Shown here one piece after another: positions 27,707 to 35,416 of a stretch of 64,000 bases of DNA. Each line of letters starts with the position of its first letter. Position 1 is the first letter of the stretch. This DNA comes from Thalassovita aquimarina (GTDB lineage: Bacteria > Pseudomonadota > Alphaproteobacteria > Rhodobacterales > Rhodobacteraceae): NCBI RefSeq assembly GCF_018219815.1, contig NZ_JADMKU010000017.1, positions 28,051 through 92,050 on the forward strand, in the 5' to 3' direction. The position numbers were made by a program, and so were the translations under genes. Below the pieces are notes generated by a model. It was not told the origin of the DNA and did not search any database. It saw only the letters and a program-made list of their open reading frames with translations.

Positions 27707-28120
27707 TCAGGATGAATGGTTGAGATGCAGGCGGACATCGACGTTGCCCTGCAAGGCGTTGGAGTAGGGACAAACCTTATGCGCGGCGGACAGGAGAGAT
27801 TGTGCCTCTGTTTCAGACAGGCCGACGATGTTTGCATAGAGATCGACATCAAGCCCAAAGCCACCGCTTTCGAGTTGCGCTAAGCCAACTTCAATTGTTG
27901 TCGAACACGCGCTTGGCACCAATTTCATGCGCTGCGCCACCCTCAGCATCGCATTGTCAAAACACGCGCTGTATCCTAGCGCAAAAAGCTGCTCGGGGTT
28001 CACGCCTTCTGTCTTGCTGCCCGGTGGCACTGTGTTGACCTGAAAGCTACCGTCATCAAGTTTGCTGACGCCGGAACGCCCACCAGTCGCTGTGGCACTG
28101 GTTTTGTATAAGATTTTCAA
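27707..28120 (-). CDS. ohr: Organic hydroperoxide resistance protein (Ohr/OsmC family)
   Basis: 137 residues from a TTG start at 28120. The usual Ohr N-terminus KILYKTSATATGGR begins right after it, and AGGAAA at 28130-28125 provides the ribosome site. An upstream in-frame ATG at 28237 would add 39 unrelated residues that overlap the TetR gene. The two redox cysteines are in GYSACFDNA and KVCPYSNA, and the GGRSG arginine is present. Ohr reduces organic hydroperoxides with lipoyl-type thiols. The TTGA overlap with the TetR stop couples the two genes. Regulation by a TetR-type rather than MarR-type (OhrR) protein is unusual. Confidence 0.92.
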   Translation of the reverse strand: MKILYKTSATATGGRSGVSKLDDGSFQVNTVPPGSKTEGVNPEQLFALGYSACFDNAMLRVAQRMKLVPSACSTTIEVGLAQLESGGFGLDVDLYANIVGLSETEAQSLLSAAHKVCPYSNALQGNVDVRLHLNHSS

Positions 28121-28731
28121 GATTTTTCCTTTGGGTTTCGAGAAGGCGGAGGCAACAAAAGTTCGGTTGTTTCCATGGCATTCAGAAACGGGTCGCGTGT
28201 ACGTGACAGCTTCGCCATCAGGCTCGCGCCCAACCACATTTCGTACAGCGCCGGGCCAAGGCGATCCGGCTGTACGGTATGGGATATTGAGTGGTCCGCC
28301 TGCCCATCGACAATCGCTTGAGAAAGGCGAGCACCAATCTGGCGAGTTCCCCTCTCAAGTATGGACCGCATTTCATCCGAGACGTCAGATATCTCTGCGC
28401 CAATCTTCACGATCAGACATTGTGCGCAGGCATCTCCCGATGTTTGCGTGCTGATCCAAAGGGACCAGTAATGCATCAACCGCGCACGCGCATCGGGGCC
28501 ATCGACGCTTAGTATCTCGTCAAGCCGGAGCAGGTATTGCGTCAGGTATTGCTCAAGCAACTGGCTGCCAAAATCTTCTTTCGAAGAGAAATAATGGTAA
28601 AACGACCCCTTGGGCACCGACGCGTTTTTTAACAGCTCGTTCAACCCCAAGCCCGCAAATCCCCGTTGTGCAACGAGGCACCTGCCAGTGCCGAGAATGT
28701 GTTCTTTGGTGGAATCGGTACGAGATTGCAT
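28117..28731 (-). CDS. TetR family regulator, NemR-like
   Basis: 204 residues from the ATG at 28731; the frame extends to 28833 but the upstream part covers the operator. The helix-turn-helix is LNELLKNASVPKGSFYHYFSSKE (about 29-51). The C-terminal domain has DACAQCLIVKIGAEISD and MRSILERGT, the segment that in E. coli NemR carries the redox-sensing cysteine. It probably senses electrophiles or hypohalous oxidants through a cysteine (established for NemR, inferred here). It heads an operon with ohr and the MDR reductase. A NemR-type palindrome lies 20 bp upstream (28751-28765), so autoregulation is likely. Confidence 0.85.
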   Translation of the reverse strand: MQSRTDSTKEHILGTGRCLVAQRGFAGLGLNELLKNASVPKGSFYHYFSSKEDFGSQLLEQYLTQYLLRLDEILSVDGPDARARLMHYWSLWISTQTSGDACAQCLIVKIGAEISDVSDEMRSILERGTRQIGARLSQAIVDGQADHSISHTVQPDRLGPALYEMWLGASLMAKLSRTRDPFLNAMETTELLLPPPSRNPKEKS

Positions 28732-28750
28732 GCGACATATTGCATCAAAA

Positions 28751-28765
28751 TAGACCGGTCGTCTA
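28751..28765. promoter_or_regulatory. Candidate NemR-type operator
   Basis: TAGACCGGTCGTCTA has perfect TAGAC/GTCTA arms around CGGTC and contains the GACCGGTC palindrome. It resembles the TAGACC...GGTCTA box bound by E. coli NemR. It sits 20 bp upstream of the start of the NemR-like gene. Confidence 0.6.
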
Positions 28766-29079
28766 GTGCCGTCTCGCATCTCCACTGAAAGGTGCCGCAA
28801 ATGTGAAATCCCGGTCCACCCTGATTGCGGCAATTACGCTGCGGTACAGCCAATAGGCGCCATACGAAGAGGCGCTTAGAGAATTGATTGCTGCGGTCTC
28901 TTGCGTTGAATTCATTTTTGCAGAACGACCAGGACATCTTCCAGCCGCGCCAGAGTTTGTAGATAACGACCGCTTTCGATAGTTGTCGCTGACCAGCCGG
29001 GGTATTCACACAGCTTCGGGGCAAACCGAACCTTCCAGGCTATTTTCTGAAGGTCCGGTTTGCAGGCAGAAGCTTTAGG
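28766..29079. other. Intergenic region between the tetR operator and the VOC gene
   Basis: About 310 bp. It holds a long inverted repeat at 29021-29063 (listed separately) and no supported gene. Short open frames here lack family features. Confidence 0.5.
29021..29063 (-). terminator. Long inverted repeat downstream of the VOC gene, possible terminator
   Basis: Arms of 15 bp (GCAAACCGAACCTTC and GAAGGTCCGGTTTGC) match at 14 of 15 positions around a 13-base loop. It begins 17 bp after the VOC gene stop. No T-run follows on the minus strand, so it may stabilise the mRNA 3' end rather than terminate by itself. Confidence 0.5.
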
Positions 29080-29577
29080 TCAGGTGTAGGCGCCGCCCGA
29101 ATAGGTCAGTTCATAGCTGTGGCTGTAGAGTTCGAATACGATCCCGAATGGGTCCTCGACGTAGACCATGCGATAGGGCTTTTCATCGGGAAAATACTCT
29201 CTGACCGGCATGCGCTGTTTGCCGCCTGCGGCAACAATCTTGGCTAGGAGGTCTTCGAGATTCGGGTCCTGAATGGCGAAGTGGAATGTCCCGTGTTGCC
29301 GGTAGTCTAGGTTGTTGTCCGGTGCGCGATGGCCTTCAAACTCGAACAACTCAAACCCGATGCGGTCGGCCGTTGCGAGGTGTGCGATGCGGATTTTTCC
29401 CCAGCCTTCACCAAAGACATCACTGCACATTTGACCGATGTCGCTGTCGTCTTCGGTGATATGCGTCGGCTCCATGATCACGTAGAACCCCAGAACATCG
29501 CGGTAGAATGCAACGGCCTTGTCCAGATCCGGTACAGACAGGCCAATGTGAGAGAACGTGCGTGGTGTCGGTGTCAT
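29080..29577 (-). CDS. VOC family protein (glyoxalase/dioxygenase fold)
   Basis: 165 residues, two beta-alpha-beta-beta-beta modules. The N-terminal module has FSHIGLSVPDLDKAVAFYRDVLGF with a potential metal-binding histidine. The second has TFHFAIQDPNLEDLL and the terminal EDPFGIVFELYSHS with the metal-binding glutamate. The family includes glyoxalase I, extradiol dioxygenases and fosfomycin resistance proteins. The 20-residue insert around IGQMCSDVFGEGWGK is not typical of GloA, so the activity is left open. It is divergent from a LysR regulator that probably controls it. Confidence 0.85.
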   Translation of the reverse strand: MTPTPRTFSHIGLSVPDLDKAVAFYRDVLGFYVIMEPTHITEDDSDIGQMCSDVFGEGWGKIRIAHLATADRIGFELFEFEGHRAPDNNLDYRQHGTFHFAIQDPNLEDLLAKIVAAGGKQRMPVREYFPDEKPYRMVYVEDPFGIVFELYSHSYELTYSGGAYT

Positions 29578-29634
29578 AGCGTATCCTTTCGTTGACGTTG
29601 CCTTGTAGATACGCCCACCGTGACACTTACTGAA

Positions 29635-29661
29635 ATTATCAATATGTATATTTTAGATAAT
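29635..29661. promoter_or_regulatory. Candidate LysR-type operator between the VOC and lysR genes
   Basis: ATTATC (29635-29640) and GATAAT (29656-29661) form a perfect inverted pair with a 15-base AT-rich spacer, inside the 92-bp divergent promoter region. LysR regulators bind AT-rich interrupted dyads of this size. Confidence 0.5.
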
Positions 29662-29669
29662 GGAGCGTA

Positions 29670-30566
29670 ATGTACGTGCTGAATGCAACTTGGCTGAATA
29701 CCTTTACGACGCTTTGTGAGATTGGCCATTTCACACGGTCGGCTGACGCGTTGGGGATGACGCAACCCGGCGTGTCGCAACATCTTCGCAAATTGGAGGC
29801 GCAAGTCGGCAAGCCCTTGATCGTGCAGGATGGGAAGTCCTTCACGCCGACCCCTGCCGGAGAGGCCCTTTTCAAAGTGGGGCTGGCCCGTCGCCAACAA
29901 GAACGTGACCTCAAGGAAGTGATGCAGCGCGATGACCCTGACGTGGGCGAGGTCAGGATCGGATGCTCGGGCAGCTTTGCCATGTGGCTCTATCCACATC
30001 TTCTGGAGCGTCTGCGATTGGCCCCTGATCTTGCGCTCCATCTGACTGCTGCGCCGCAGGGAAACGTGATACGCAGTCTTATTCGCGGAGATCTGGATTT
30101 GGGTATTCTGACCGGCCAGCCCCAACACCCGCAGCTTGAGGCAAAGATGATCATGCGCGAGGAACTTTGCTTGGTTGTTCCGAGCTTCATGCAGTCTCAA
30201 GAGATTGACCTGGCCAGCTTGAACCATCTGGGATTTGTTACGCATCCCGACGGGCATGAATATGCAGATGAGCTTCTCGGGCGAAATTTCGTCAAGGATT
30301 ATCAGGGTTCGGATCACCTGAAAACGCGAACTTCCGTCAACCAAATCGGGCAGATCCTGATACCTGTCGCGGAAGGGCTGGGATTTACAATATTGCCAAG
30401 ATCGGGCGTCGATGCATTCGCACGGCGCGGTGACGTCTCCATCGTAGATTTACCCTTCAAGCATCACCATGACCTTTGGCTGACGTTTAGGCGTGGCAGG
30501 GGCAAATTTGCGCGCATTGCGTCTGTTATTGCATTGATTGAAGAGGAAGTGTGCGCATTGGACTAA
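29670..30566 (+). CDS. LysR family transcriptional regulator
   Basis: 298 residues. The N-terminal winged helix covers about 6-65 (NTFTTLCEIGHFTRSADALGMTQPGVSQHLRKLE, with the recognition helix at TQPGVSQHLRK). The effector-binding domain follows from about 90 with GEVRIGCSGSFAMWLYPHLL. It is divergent from the VOC gene and has a dyad in between, so it most likely regulates that gene. Its effector is unknown. Confidence 0.92.
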   Translation: MYVLNATWLNTFTTLCEIGHFTRSADALGMTQPGVSQHLRKLEAQVGKPLIVQDGKSFTPTPAGEALFKVGLARRQQERDLKEVMQRDDPDVGEVRIGCSGSFAMWLYPHLLERLRLAPDLALHLTAAPQGNVIRSLIRGDLDLGILTGQPQHPQLEAKMIMREELCLVVPSFMQSQEIDLASLNHLGFVTHPDGHEYADELLGRNFVKDYQGSDHLKTRTSVNQIGQILIPVAEGLGFTILPRSGVDAFARRGDVSIVDLPFKHHHDLWLTFRRGRGKFARIASVIALIEEEVCALD

Positions 30567-30923
30567 GTGACCCAATAGGCCATTGAGTACGAAAAGCGAG
30601 CATTTGTTCATGCTGCAGCATCAGTCGCATTGGGCTCGAAGCCCGAGTTTGCCGCGCAAGGCACGAAGGCCCGCTGTCCGGAAACGTGCCAGACTTTGCA
30701 AAGGGCGCTATCTGCGCAAAGCTGCCATTGGAGTTGATCGCAGCGAACTTCCGCTTCCCGCCCATTTTCGCCCATTTCTACACACGCCCTATCCATTCGG
30801 AGCAGGCTTGATCCTCCGCCACTGAAGTGGTCCGCCTTTTTTGGAGAAACGGTGGATCAAGCATAGATTCTTCCGCGCGCAAGCCGCATCACGCTCCTGC
30901 CGGTCCCTTTTACCGTTTCCGGC
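30567..30923. other. Intergenic region containing a dispersed repeat copy
   Basis: 357 bp. It contains a complete repeat core (30695-30748) and, at 30819-30836, CCACTGAAGTGGTCCGCC, which matches the end of the 287-bp element at 40543-40829. No gene is supported. Confidence 0.6.
30695..30748 (+). repeat. Dispersed intergenic repeat, core copy 1
   Basis: 54 bp with the conserved order TTTGCAAA, GCGCTATCTGCGCAAAGC, TGCCATTGGAG and CGCAGCGAA. Five other cores are at 33738, 40663, 55522, 59281 and 63802. Confidence 0.75.
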
Positions 30924-32855
30924 CTATTGCACGGACGGCACCTTGCCGATCGGAGGCAAGGCCCGCTCGGGCTGTTCCACCACGCGTTCGGGATCGAGGC
31001 AGGCCCGGATCGCGTCGAAACCAAGCGTTTCATCGGCTTCGAGCCTGGAAATCAGCTGATCGACCTGCCCCCTGTGCTGCGTCAGAGCCTCCGTCGCCGC
31101 CGCTTCGGCCGTCTTGAGCAGCTCGATCACCGCGCGGTCCACCGCGGCTGCGGTCGCGTCGGAATGGCTGGTCGGCTGCGCGATGGTCCTGCCGAGGAAC
31201 GGATGGTCCTCGCTCTGGCGCAGGTCGACCGGGCCCAGATCCTCAGTCATTCCCCACCGCGCGACCATCGAACGCGCCTGTTCCGTCGCGCGGCGGATAT
31301 CGTCATCGGCGCCGGAACTGACCGTCCCGAGGAACAGCCGTTCGGCCGCCCGCCCGGCCAGCAGGATGACAAGCTGGGTGTGCAGGAAATCCTCGTCCAG
31401 CGTGTGGCGTTCGGATTCGGGCAAGGTATGGGTCCCGCCCAGGGCCTGGCCGCGGGGGATGATCGTGACCTTGTAAAGCGGGTCCGCGCCCGGGGTGAAA
31501 TAGGCCACGGCGGCATGGCCGGCCTCATGCACGGCCAGCCGGTGGCGTTCCTGCGGCCGGATCGCCAGGGTACGCACCGTCCCCATCATCACCTTGTCGC
31601 GCGCCTCGTCCAGATCGGCGCGGGTGATCAGGCTGGCATTGCGCCGTGCCGTGCCAATCGCCGCCTCGTTGAGCAGGTTCTTCAGGTCGGCGCCGGAAAA
31701 TCCCGGCGTCCCAGCCGCGACCATGTCGAGATCCGAGGTATCCTCCAGCGGCAGCTTGCGGGCGTGAATATCGAGGATCGCGCGTCGGGCCTGCTTGTCG
31801 GGCAGGTTCAGCGTCACGTGGCGGTCGAAACGGCCGGGCCTGAGCAGCGCCGGGTCAAGCACGTCTGGGCGGTTGGTGGCGGCCAGCACCACCACCGCTT
31901 CGCGCTCGCCGAACCCGTCGAGTTCGGCCAGGATCTGGTTCAGCGTCTGTTCGCGTTCGTCATGGCCGCCACCAAGCCCGGTGCCACGGGTGCGCCCGAT
32001 ACTGTCGAGCTCGTCGATGAAGATGATCGATGGCGCCGCCTTGCGCGCTTCCTCGAACATCTTGCGCACACGTCCGGCGCCGACGCCCACGAAAATCTCG
32101 ATGAATTCCGATCCCGAGGTCGAAAAGAACGGCACATCGGCCTCGCCCGCCAGCGCCTTGGCCAGCAGGGTCTTGCCGGTGCCCGGCGGCCCGACCAGCA
32201 GAACGCCGTGCGGCACCTCGGCCCCGACACGGTGGAACTTTTCAGGATCGCGCAGGAATTCAACCAGCTCGGCCACTTCTTGCTTGGCCTGATCCTGCCC
32301 CGCCACATCGTTGAAAGTGGTCTTGCGCGACGGTTTGCTGGGTTTCATGAAGCGGCCGCCCAGGATATTTCCGGCCACCCCGCCCGGCCCGCCGCCCAAT
32401 CCGCCCCCCAGCCCGCCGCCCGCGATATTGGACATCATCCGCCGCTGCAGCCACAGATAGACGCCCAGGATCAGGACCCAGGGCAGCAAATAAGCGAAGA
32501 TCGAGACGTCTTCGGGTTCCGTCGCGGTGATCTCGATCCCCTGCTCTTCCAGCAGCGACAGAAGTTCCGGGTCGCCCTGCATCGGGATGACCGCGCCGAA
32601 CTGTTCGGCTTCAGCCGCATCCAAGGCCTTGGTTGTGACCACGATGTCGTGCTCGTGCAACTCGGCGGACTGGATGTCGCCGTCGCGGATTTTCTGCTTG
32701 ATTTCGCTGTAGGAAAGACGCGCCTCGATGGGCGCCTGATCGACGAAAAGACTGCCGAGCATCGTCAGCGACAGCACAACCGCCAGCACGACAAGCGCCT
32801 GCATCCCGGACCAGTTCGGCCCCTCGCCGGTGTTTTTTTCAGGATCTGGCAGCAT
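30924..32855 (-). CDS. FtsH-like ATP-dependent zinc metalloprotease
   Basis: 643 residues. Two membrane helices (about 18-38 and 118-138) flank a periplasmic domain. A glycine-rich linker (147-166) precedes the AAA+ module with Walker A GPPGTGKT (222-229), Walker B IIFIDELD (277-284) and the second region of homology ending [10 protein letters not shown]. The protease motif is HEAGH (443-447). FtsH degrades misassembled membrane proteins and short-lived regulators. The short periplasmic part, the glycine-rich linker and the lack of the usual housekeeping neighbours (tilS, folP or glmM) suggest a second, divergent FtsH paralogue (inference). Confidence 0.88.
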   Translation of the reverse strand: MLPDPEKNTGEGPNWSGMQALVVLAVVLSLTMLGSLFVDQAPIEARLSYSEIKQKIRDGDIQSAELHEHDIVVTTKALDAAEAEQFGAVIPMQGDPELLSLLEEQGIEITATEPEDVSIFAYLLPWVLILGVYLWLQRRMMSNIAGGGLGGGLGGGPGGVAGNILGGRFMKPSKPSRKTTFNDVAGQDQAKQEVAELVEFLRDPEKFHRVGAEVPHGVLLVGPPGTGKTLLAKALAGEADVPFFSTSGSEFIEIFVGVGAGRVRKMFEEARKAAPSIIFIDELDSIGRTRGTGLGGGHDEREQTLNQILAELDGFGEREAVVVLAATNRPDVLDPALLRPGRFDRHVTLNLPDKQARRAILDIHARKLPLEDTSDLDMVAAGTPGFSGADLKNLLNEAAIGTARRNASLITRADLDEARDKVMMGTVRTLAIRPQERHRLAVHEAGHAAVAYFTPGADPLYKVTIIPRGQALGGTHTLPESERHTLDEDFLHTQLVILLAGRAAERLFLGTVSSGADDDIRRATEQARSMVARWGMTEDLGPVDLRQSEDHPFLGRTIAQPTSHSDATAAAVDRAVIELLKTAEAAATEALTQHRGQVDQLISRLEADETLGFDAIRACLDPERVVEQPERALPPIGKVPSVQ

Positions 32856-33004
32856 ATCCGGTGCTTATAAGAACAATGAACGGCCCGTCACATGGTCAAA
32901 GGCGCTTGCCCGTCGCGGGCCGGGATCGAGTATGCAACCACCTTCGGGATCGGCGCAATCTCTTTAGCAGGCCAATGTCTGCGACGCGCCACGGGGACAC
33001 CCGC

Positions 33005-33400
33005 TCAATCAAGCAGGCTGCCGTATCCCAACTTATCGAGCCCTTCGGCCCAATAGTCGGCGACGAGCGGATGACCGAGAAGATAGTCGATGGTCGGCGT
33101 CTCTTCGCGGTCGCCGGCAAGCTGCACCAACTCATCCCATTCCTCGGTCTCGGAATCGCCGCGACCCAGCCACATCAGGGCGACCAGCTCGATCAGCTGA
33201 TCTTCGTTGAGCCCCTCGAGTTCTTCGACCAGTTCTTCACGCGTCAGGTCGTCGGGGACCTCCTGAAGCACGTCGGGCCGCGGATCGTCGACGTCATTAC
33301 CGCCGACATCTGGGGTGACCTCGCCCTCTTTCACCATCACGGCGCGGGCCTTCAGGATCAGCATGTGAATATGGGCCGGAGTGATATTGAGATTGTCCAT
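33005..33400 (-). CDS. DUF3775 domain-containing protein
   Basis: 131 residues, strongly acidic. It starts with LNITPAHIHMLILKARAVMVKEG and contains LTREELVEELEGLNEDQLIELVALMWLGRG, which match the DUF3775 family found almost only in alphaproteobacteria. The C-terminal TIDYLLGHPLVADYWAEGLDKLG is also conserved. No function is known. A stretch of about 45 residues rich in D, E and P follows the first helix. It is on the same strand as the FtsH paralogue, 149 bp upstream of it. Confidence 0.85.
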   Translation of the reverse strand: MDNLNITPAHIHMLILKARAVMVKEGEVTPDVGGNDVDDPRPDVLQEVPDDLTREELVEELEGLNEDQLIELVALMWLGRGDSETEEWDELVQLAGDREETPTIDYLLGHPLVADYWAEGLDKLGYGSLLD

Positions 33401-33668
33401 GATAACGATGACCTCTCCCTGCTATCTCACGATAAGGTTGGGCGTGGATTGCCGCGTAATTAACGCGAATTTCTAGTGTAATTTAGCAAAGTTATATTTA
33501 ATTCAGCTCTTCCGCTTTGCGCTTGATCAATTGCAGCCCGAGTGATCGTTATACTATCTTGGCGCCGCAAGTTGGTTTTGATCCGATGATTTGGTTTGAT
33601 CCAATATCCGTCCTGTCCGCTCAGCTACCATTGGACCTGATCGCAGCGAATGACCGGTCCCAGCCCGG

Positions 33669-33725
33669 AAACAGACTTGAAGGTCGCCCGCGACGTGCCA
33701 ACGTTGCCCCAGCAAGTATGGGCGG
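33669..33725. repeat. 57-bp exact repeat, copy 1 (partner at 58004-58060)
   Basis: The 57 bases from AAACAGACTTGAAGG to AGTATGGGCGG are identical to 58004-58060. Both copies lie in gene-free DNA, and both are preceded or followed by fragments of the dispersed repeat family. Confidence 0.9.
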
Positions 33726-33737
33726 CGAAGCGGCCCT

Positions 33738-33787
33738 TCGCTGCAACAAGGTTCAAAGACAGCTTTGCGTAGGTAGCGGACATTGTA
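33738..33787 (-). repeat. Dispersed intergenic repeat, degenerate core copy 2
   Basis: Read on the minus strand it gives TACGCAAAGCTG followed by GCAGCGAAGGGCCGCTTCG. The last 17 bases (AGCGAAGGGCCGCTTCG) are shared with the copy at 63802. Confidence 0.55.
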
Positions 33788-33900
33788 GCTGGTGCGAACG
33801 GCCATTATTCGCTATGCGCAACAACCGCAGTGAAAGATCGCTTTGGTCCTCCGTTACCCGAAACATGACGAGAGCCCACTTCGGTGAGGACGGACCAGTT

Positions 33901-35412
33901 CTATGCAAACATGTTCTTGTAGCGGTCCCGCAGCTGGTTCTTCTGAACCTTGCCCATGGTATTGCGCGGCAATTCATCCAGTACGACCAGTTTTCGGGGA
34001 TGCTTGAAGCGGGCAAGTGCCGGCTTGATCGCCTCCATCACGGAATCGAGGTCCGGCTCCTGCCCTGGTTCGGGGACTATGACACCCAGAACGGTTTCGC
34101 CGAAATCGGGATGCGGCAAGCCGATGACCGCGCTTTCCAGAACGCCGGGCTGTTCATCCAGCACGAGTTCGATTTCCTTGGGATAGATATTGTATCCGCC
34201 GGAAATGATCAGGTCCTTGTTGCGGCCGACGATGTGAACATATCCGTCTTCGTCGACCTTGCCCAAGTCGCCGGTGATGAAGAACCCGTCTTCACGCAAT
34301 TCGGCGGCAGTTTTCTCCGGCATCTGCCAGTAGCCTTTGAACACGTTGGGACCGCGCACCTCGATCTGGCCGATTTCCCCGCTGGGCAGGGGGTTGCCCG
34401 TGTCCGGATTTGTGATCTTCAGTTCAATCCCGGGCAACGGAAATCCGACAGTCCCCGCGCGGCGTTCGCCCTGATAGGGGTTCGAGGTGTTCATGTTGGT
34501 TTCAGTCATGCCGTAGCGTTCAAGAATCCGGTGACCGGTGCGTTCCTCGAACTGGACATGCGTTTCGGCCAGAAGCGGGGCTGATCCCGAAATGAACAGG
34601 CGCATGTGCCGGACCCGGTCGCGGGTGAACCGTTCATCCCCCAGAAGGCGGGTGTAGAAGGTCGGAACGCCCATCATCGTGGTCGCGTTGGGCAATTCCT
34701 CGATGATCCTGTCCAGATCGAACTTGGGCAAGAAAATCATGCTGCCGCCCGCAGCCAGCGTCACGTTGGTCGCCACGAACAAGCCGTGAGTGTGGAAAAT
34801 CGGCAGCGCGTGAAGCAGCACGTCCTTGTCGGTGAAGCGCCAGTAGTCCACGAGCGTGCGGGCGTTCGACAGCAGGTTGTCCTGCGTCAGCATCGCCCCT
34901 TTCGACCGCCCAGTGGTGCCCGAGGTATAGAGGAACGCGGCCAGGTCATCGCCGGACCGGGCGACCGTTTCATAGGTTTTCGGCAGGTCTTCGGCCTTTT
35001 GCGTCAGCGATCCGCCGCCATCCGCGTCCAGCGTGTCCAGCTTGGCCCCAAGGCCTTTGGCAATCGGGGCAAGCGCGGCCTGCTTGGCGCTGTCGCAGAC
35101 GATCAGGGAAGCGCCGCTGTTTTCGATGAAATAAGTAAGCTCGTCGACCGTGTAGGCGGTGTTCAGCGGCAGGAAGACCAGCCCCGCCTGCGCGCAGGCG
35201 GCATAAAGGGCCAGCGCTTGGGGCGATTTTTCCACCTGAACCGCCATCCGGTCGCCGGGTTTCAGCCCAAGTTGCCCGGTCAGATGAGCGAACTGCGCGG
35301 CCTGTTCCAGGAAGGCCTGATGGGTCAGGACCGACCCGTCGGCCAGATGCAGAAAGGGCGTCTGCTTTCCGGCGTGAATTCCGAACAGGCCATCATACAA
35401 AGGGTTCGTCAT
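33901..35412 (-). CDS. matB: Malonyl-CoA synthetase (MatB)
   Basis: 503 residues from the ATG at 35412 (GGAAAGG upstream); an upstream in-frame extension overlaps the decarboxylase gene and is rejected. ANL motifs are FLYTSGTTGRSKGAML, RYGMTETNMNTSNPY, FITGDLGKVDEDGYVHIVGR and DLIISGGYNIYPKE. The catalytic lysine is in GKVQKNQLRD. The EEL-NATTMMGVPTFYTRLL segment is characteristic of MatB. The enzyme converts malonate, ATP and CoA to malonyl-CoA in the cytoplasm. It lies 4 bp after the malonyl-CoA decarboxylase stop. Confidence 0.93.
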   Translation of the reverse strand: MTNPLYDGLFGIHAGKQTPFLHLADGSVLTHQAFLEQAAQFAHLTGQLGLKPGDRMAVQVEKSPQALALYAACAQAGLVFLPLNTAYTVDELTYFIENSGASLIVCDSAKQAALAPIAKGLGAKLDTLDADGGGSLTQKAEDLPKTYETVARSGDDLAAFLYTSGTTGRSKGAMLTQDNLLSNARTLVDYWRFTDKDVLLHALPIFHTHGLFVATNVTLAAGGSMIFLPKFDLDRIIEELPNATTMMGVPTFYTRLLGDERFTRDRVRHMRLFISGSAPLLAETHVQFEERTGHRILERYGMTETNMNTSNPYQGERRAGTVGFPLPGIELKITNPDTGNPLPSGEIGQIEVRGPNVFKGYWQMPEKTAAELREDGFFITGDLGKVDEDGYVHIVGRNKDLIISGGYNIYPKEIELVLDEQPGVLESAVIGLPHPDFGETVLGVIVPEPGQEPDLDSVMEAIKPALARFKHPRKLVVLDELPRNTMGKVQKNQLRDRYKNMFA

Positions 35413-35416
35413 TGAG

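Larger units (their letters stand above)
33401..33900. other. Intergenic region with mosaic repeats
   Basis: 500 bp between DUF3775 and matB. It contains a repeat tail (33629-33673), one member of the 57-bp exact repeat pair (33669-33725), a minus-oriented repeat core (33738-33787) and the box GGTCCTCCGTTACC (33845-33858), which recurs at 55597. No gene is supported. Confidence 0.6.

Noticed and set aside
30927..32870. 647-residue open frame opposite the FtsH paralogue
   Set aside because: It is a mirror of a gene with intact AAA+ and HEAGH motifs; composition is arginine- and glutamine-rich shadow.
33554..33805. Shared peptide RPYLLGQRWHVAGDLQVC in two minus-strand frames (also at 57844-58200)
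   Set aside because: It arises only from the 57-bp DNA repeat; the frames have no other similarity, ribosome sites or family features.
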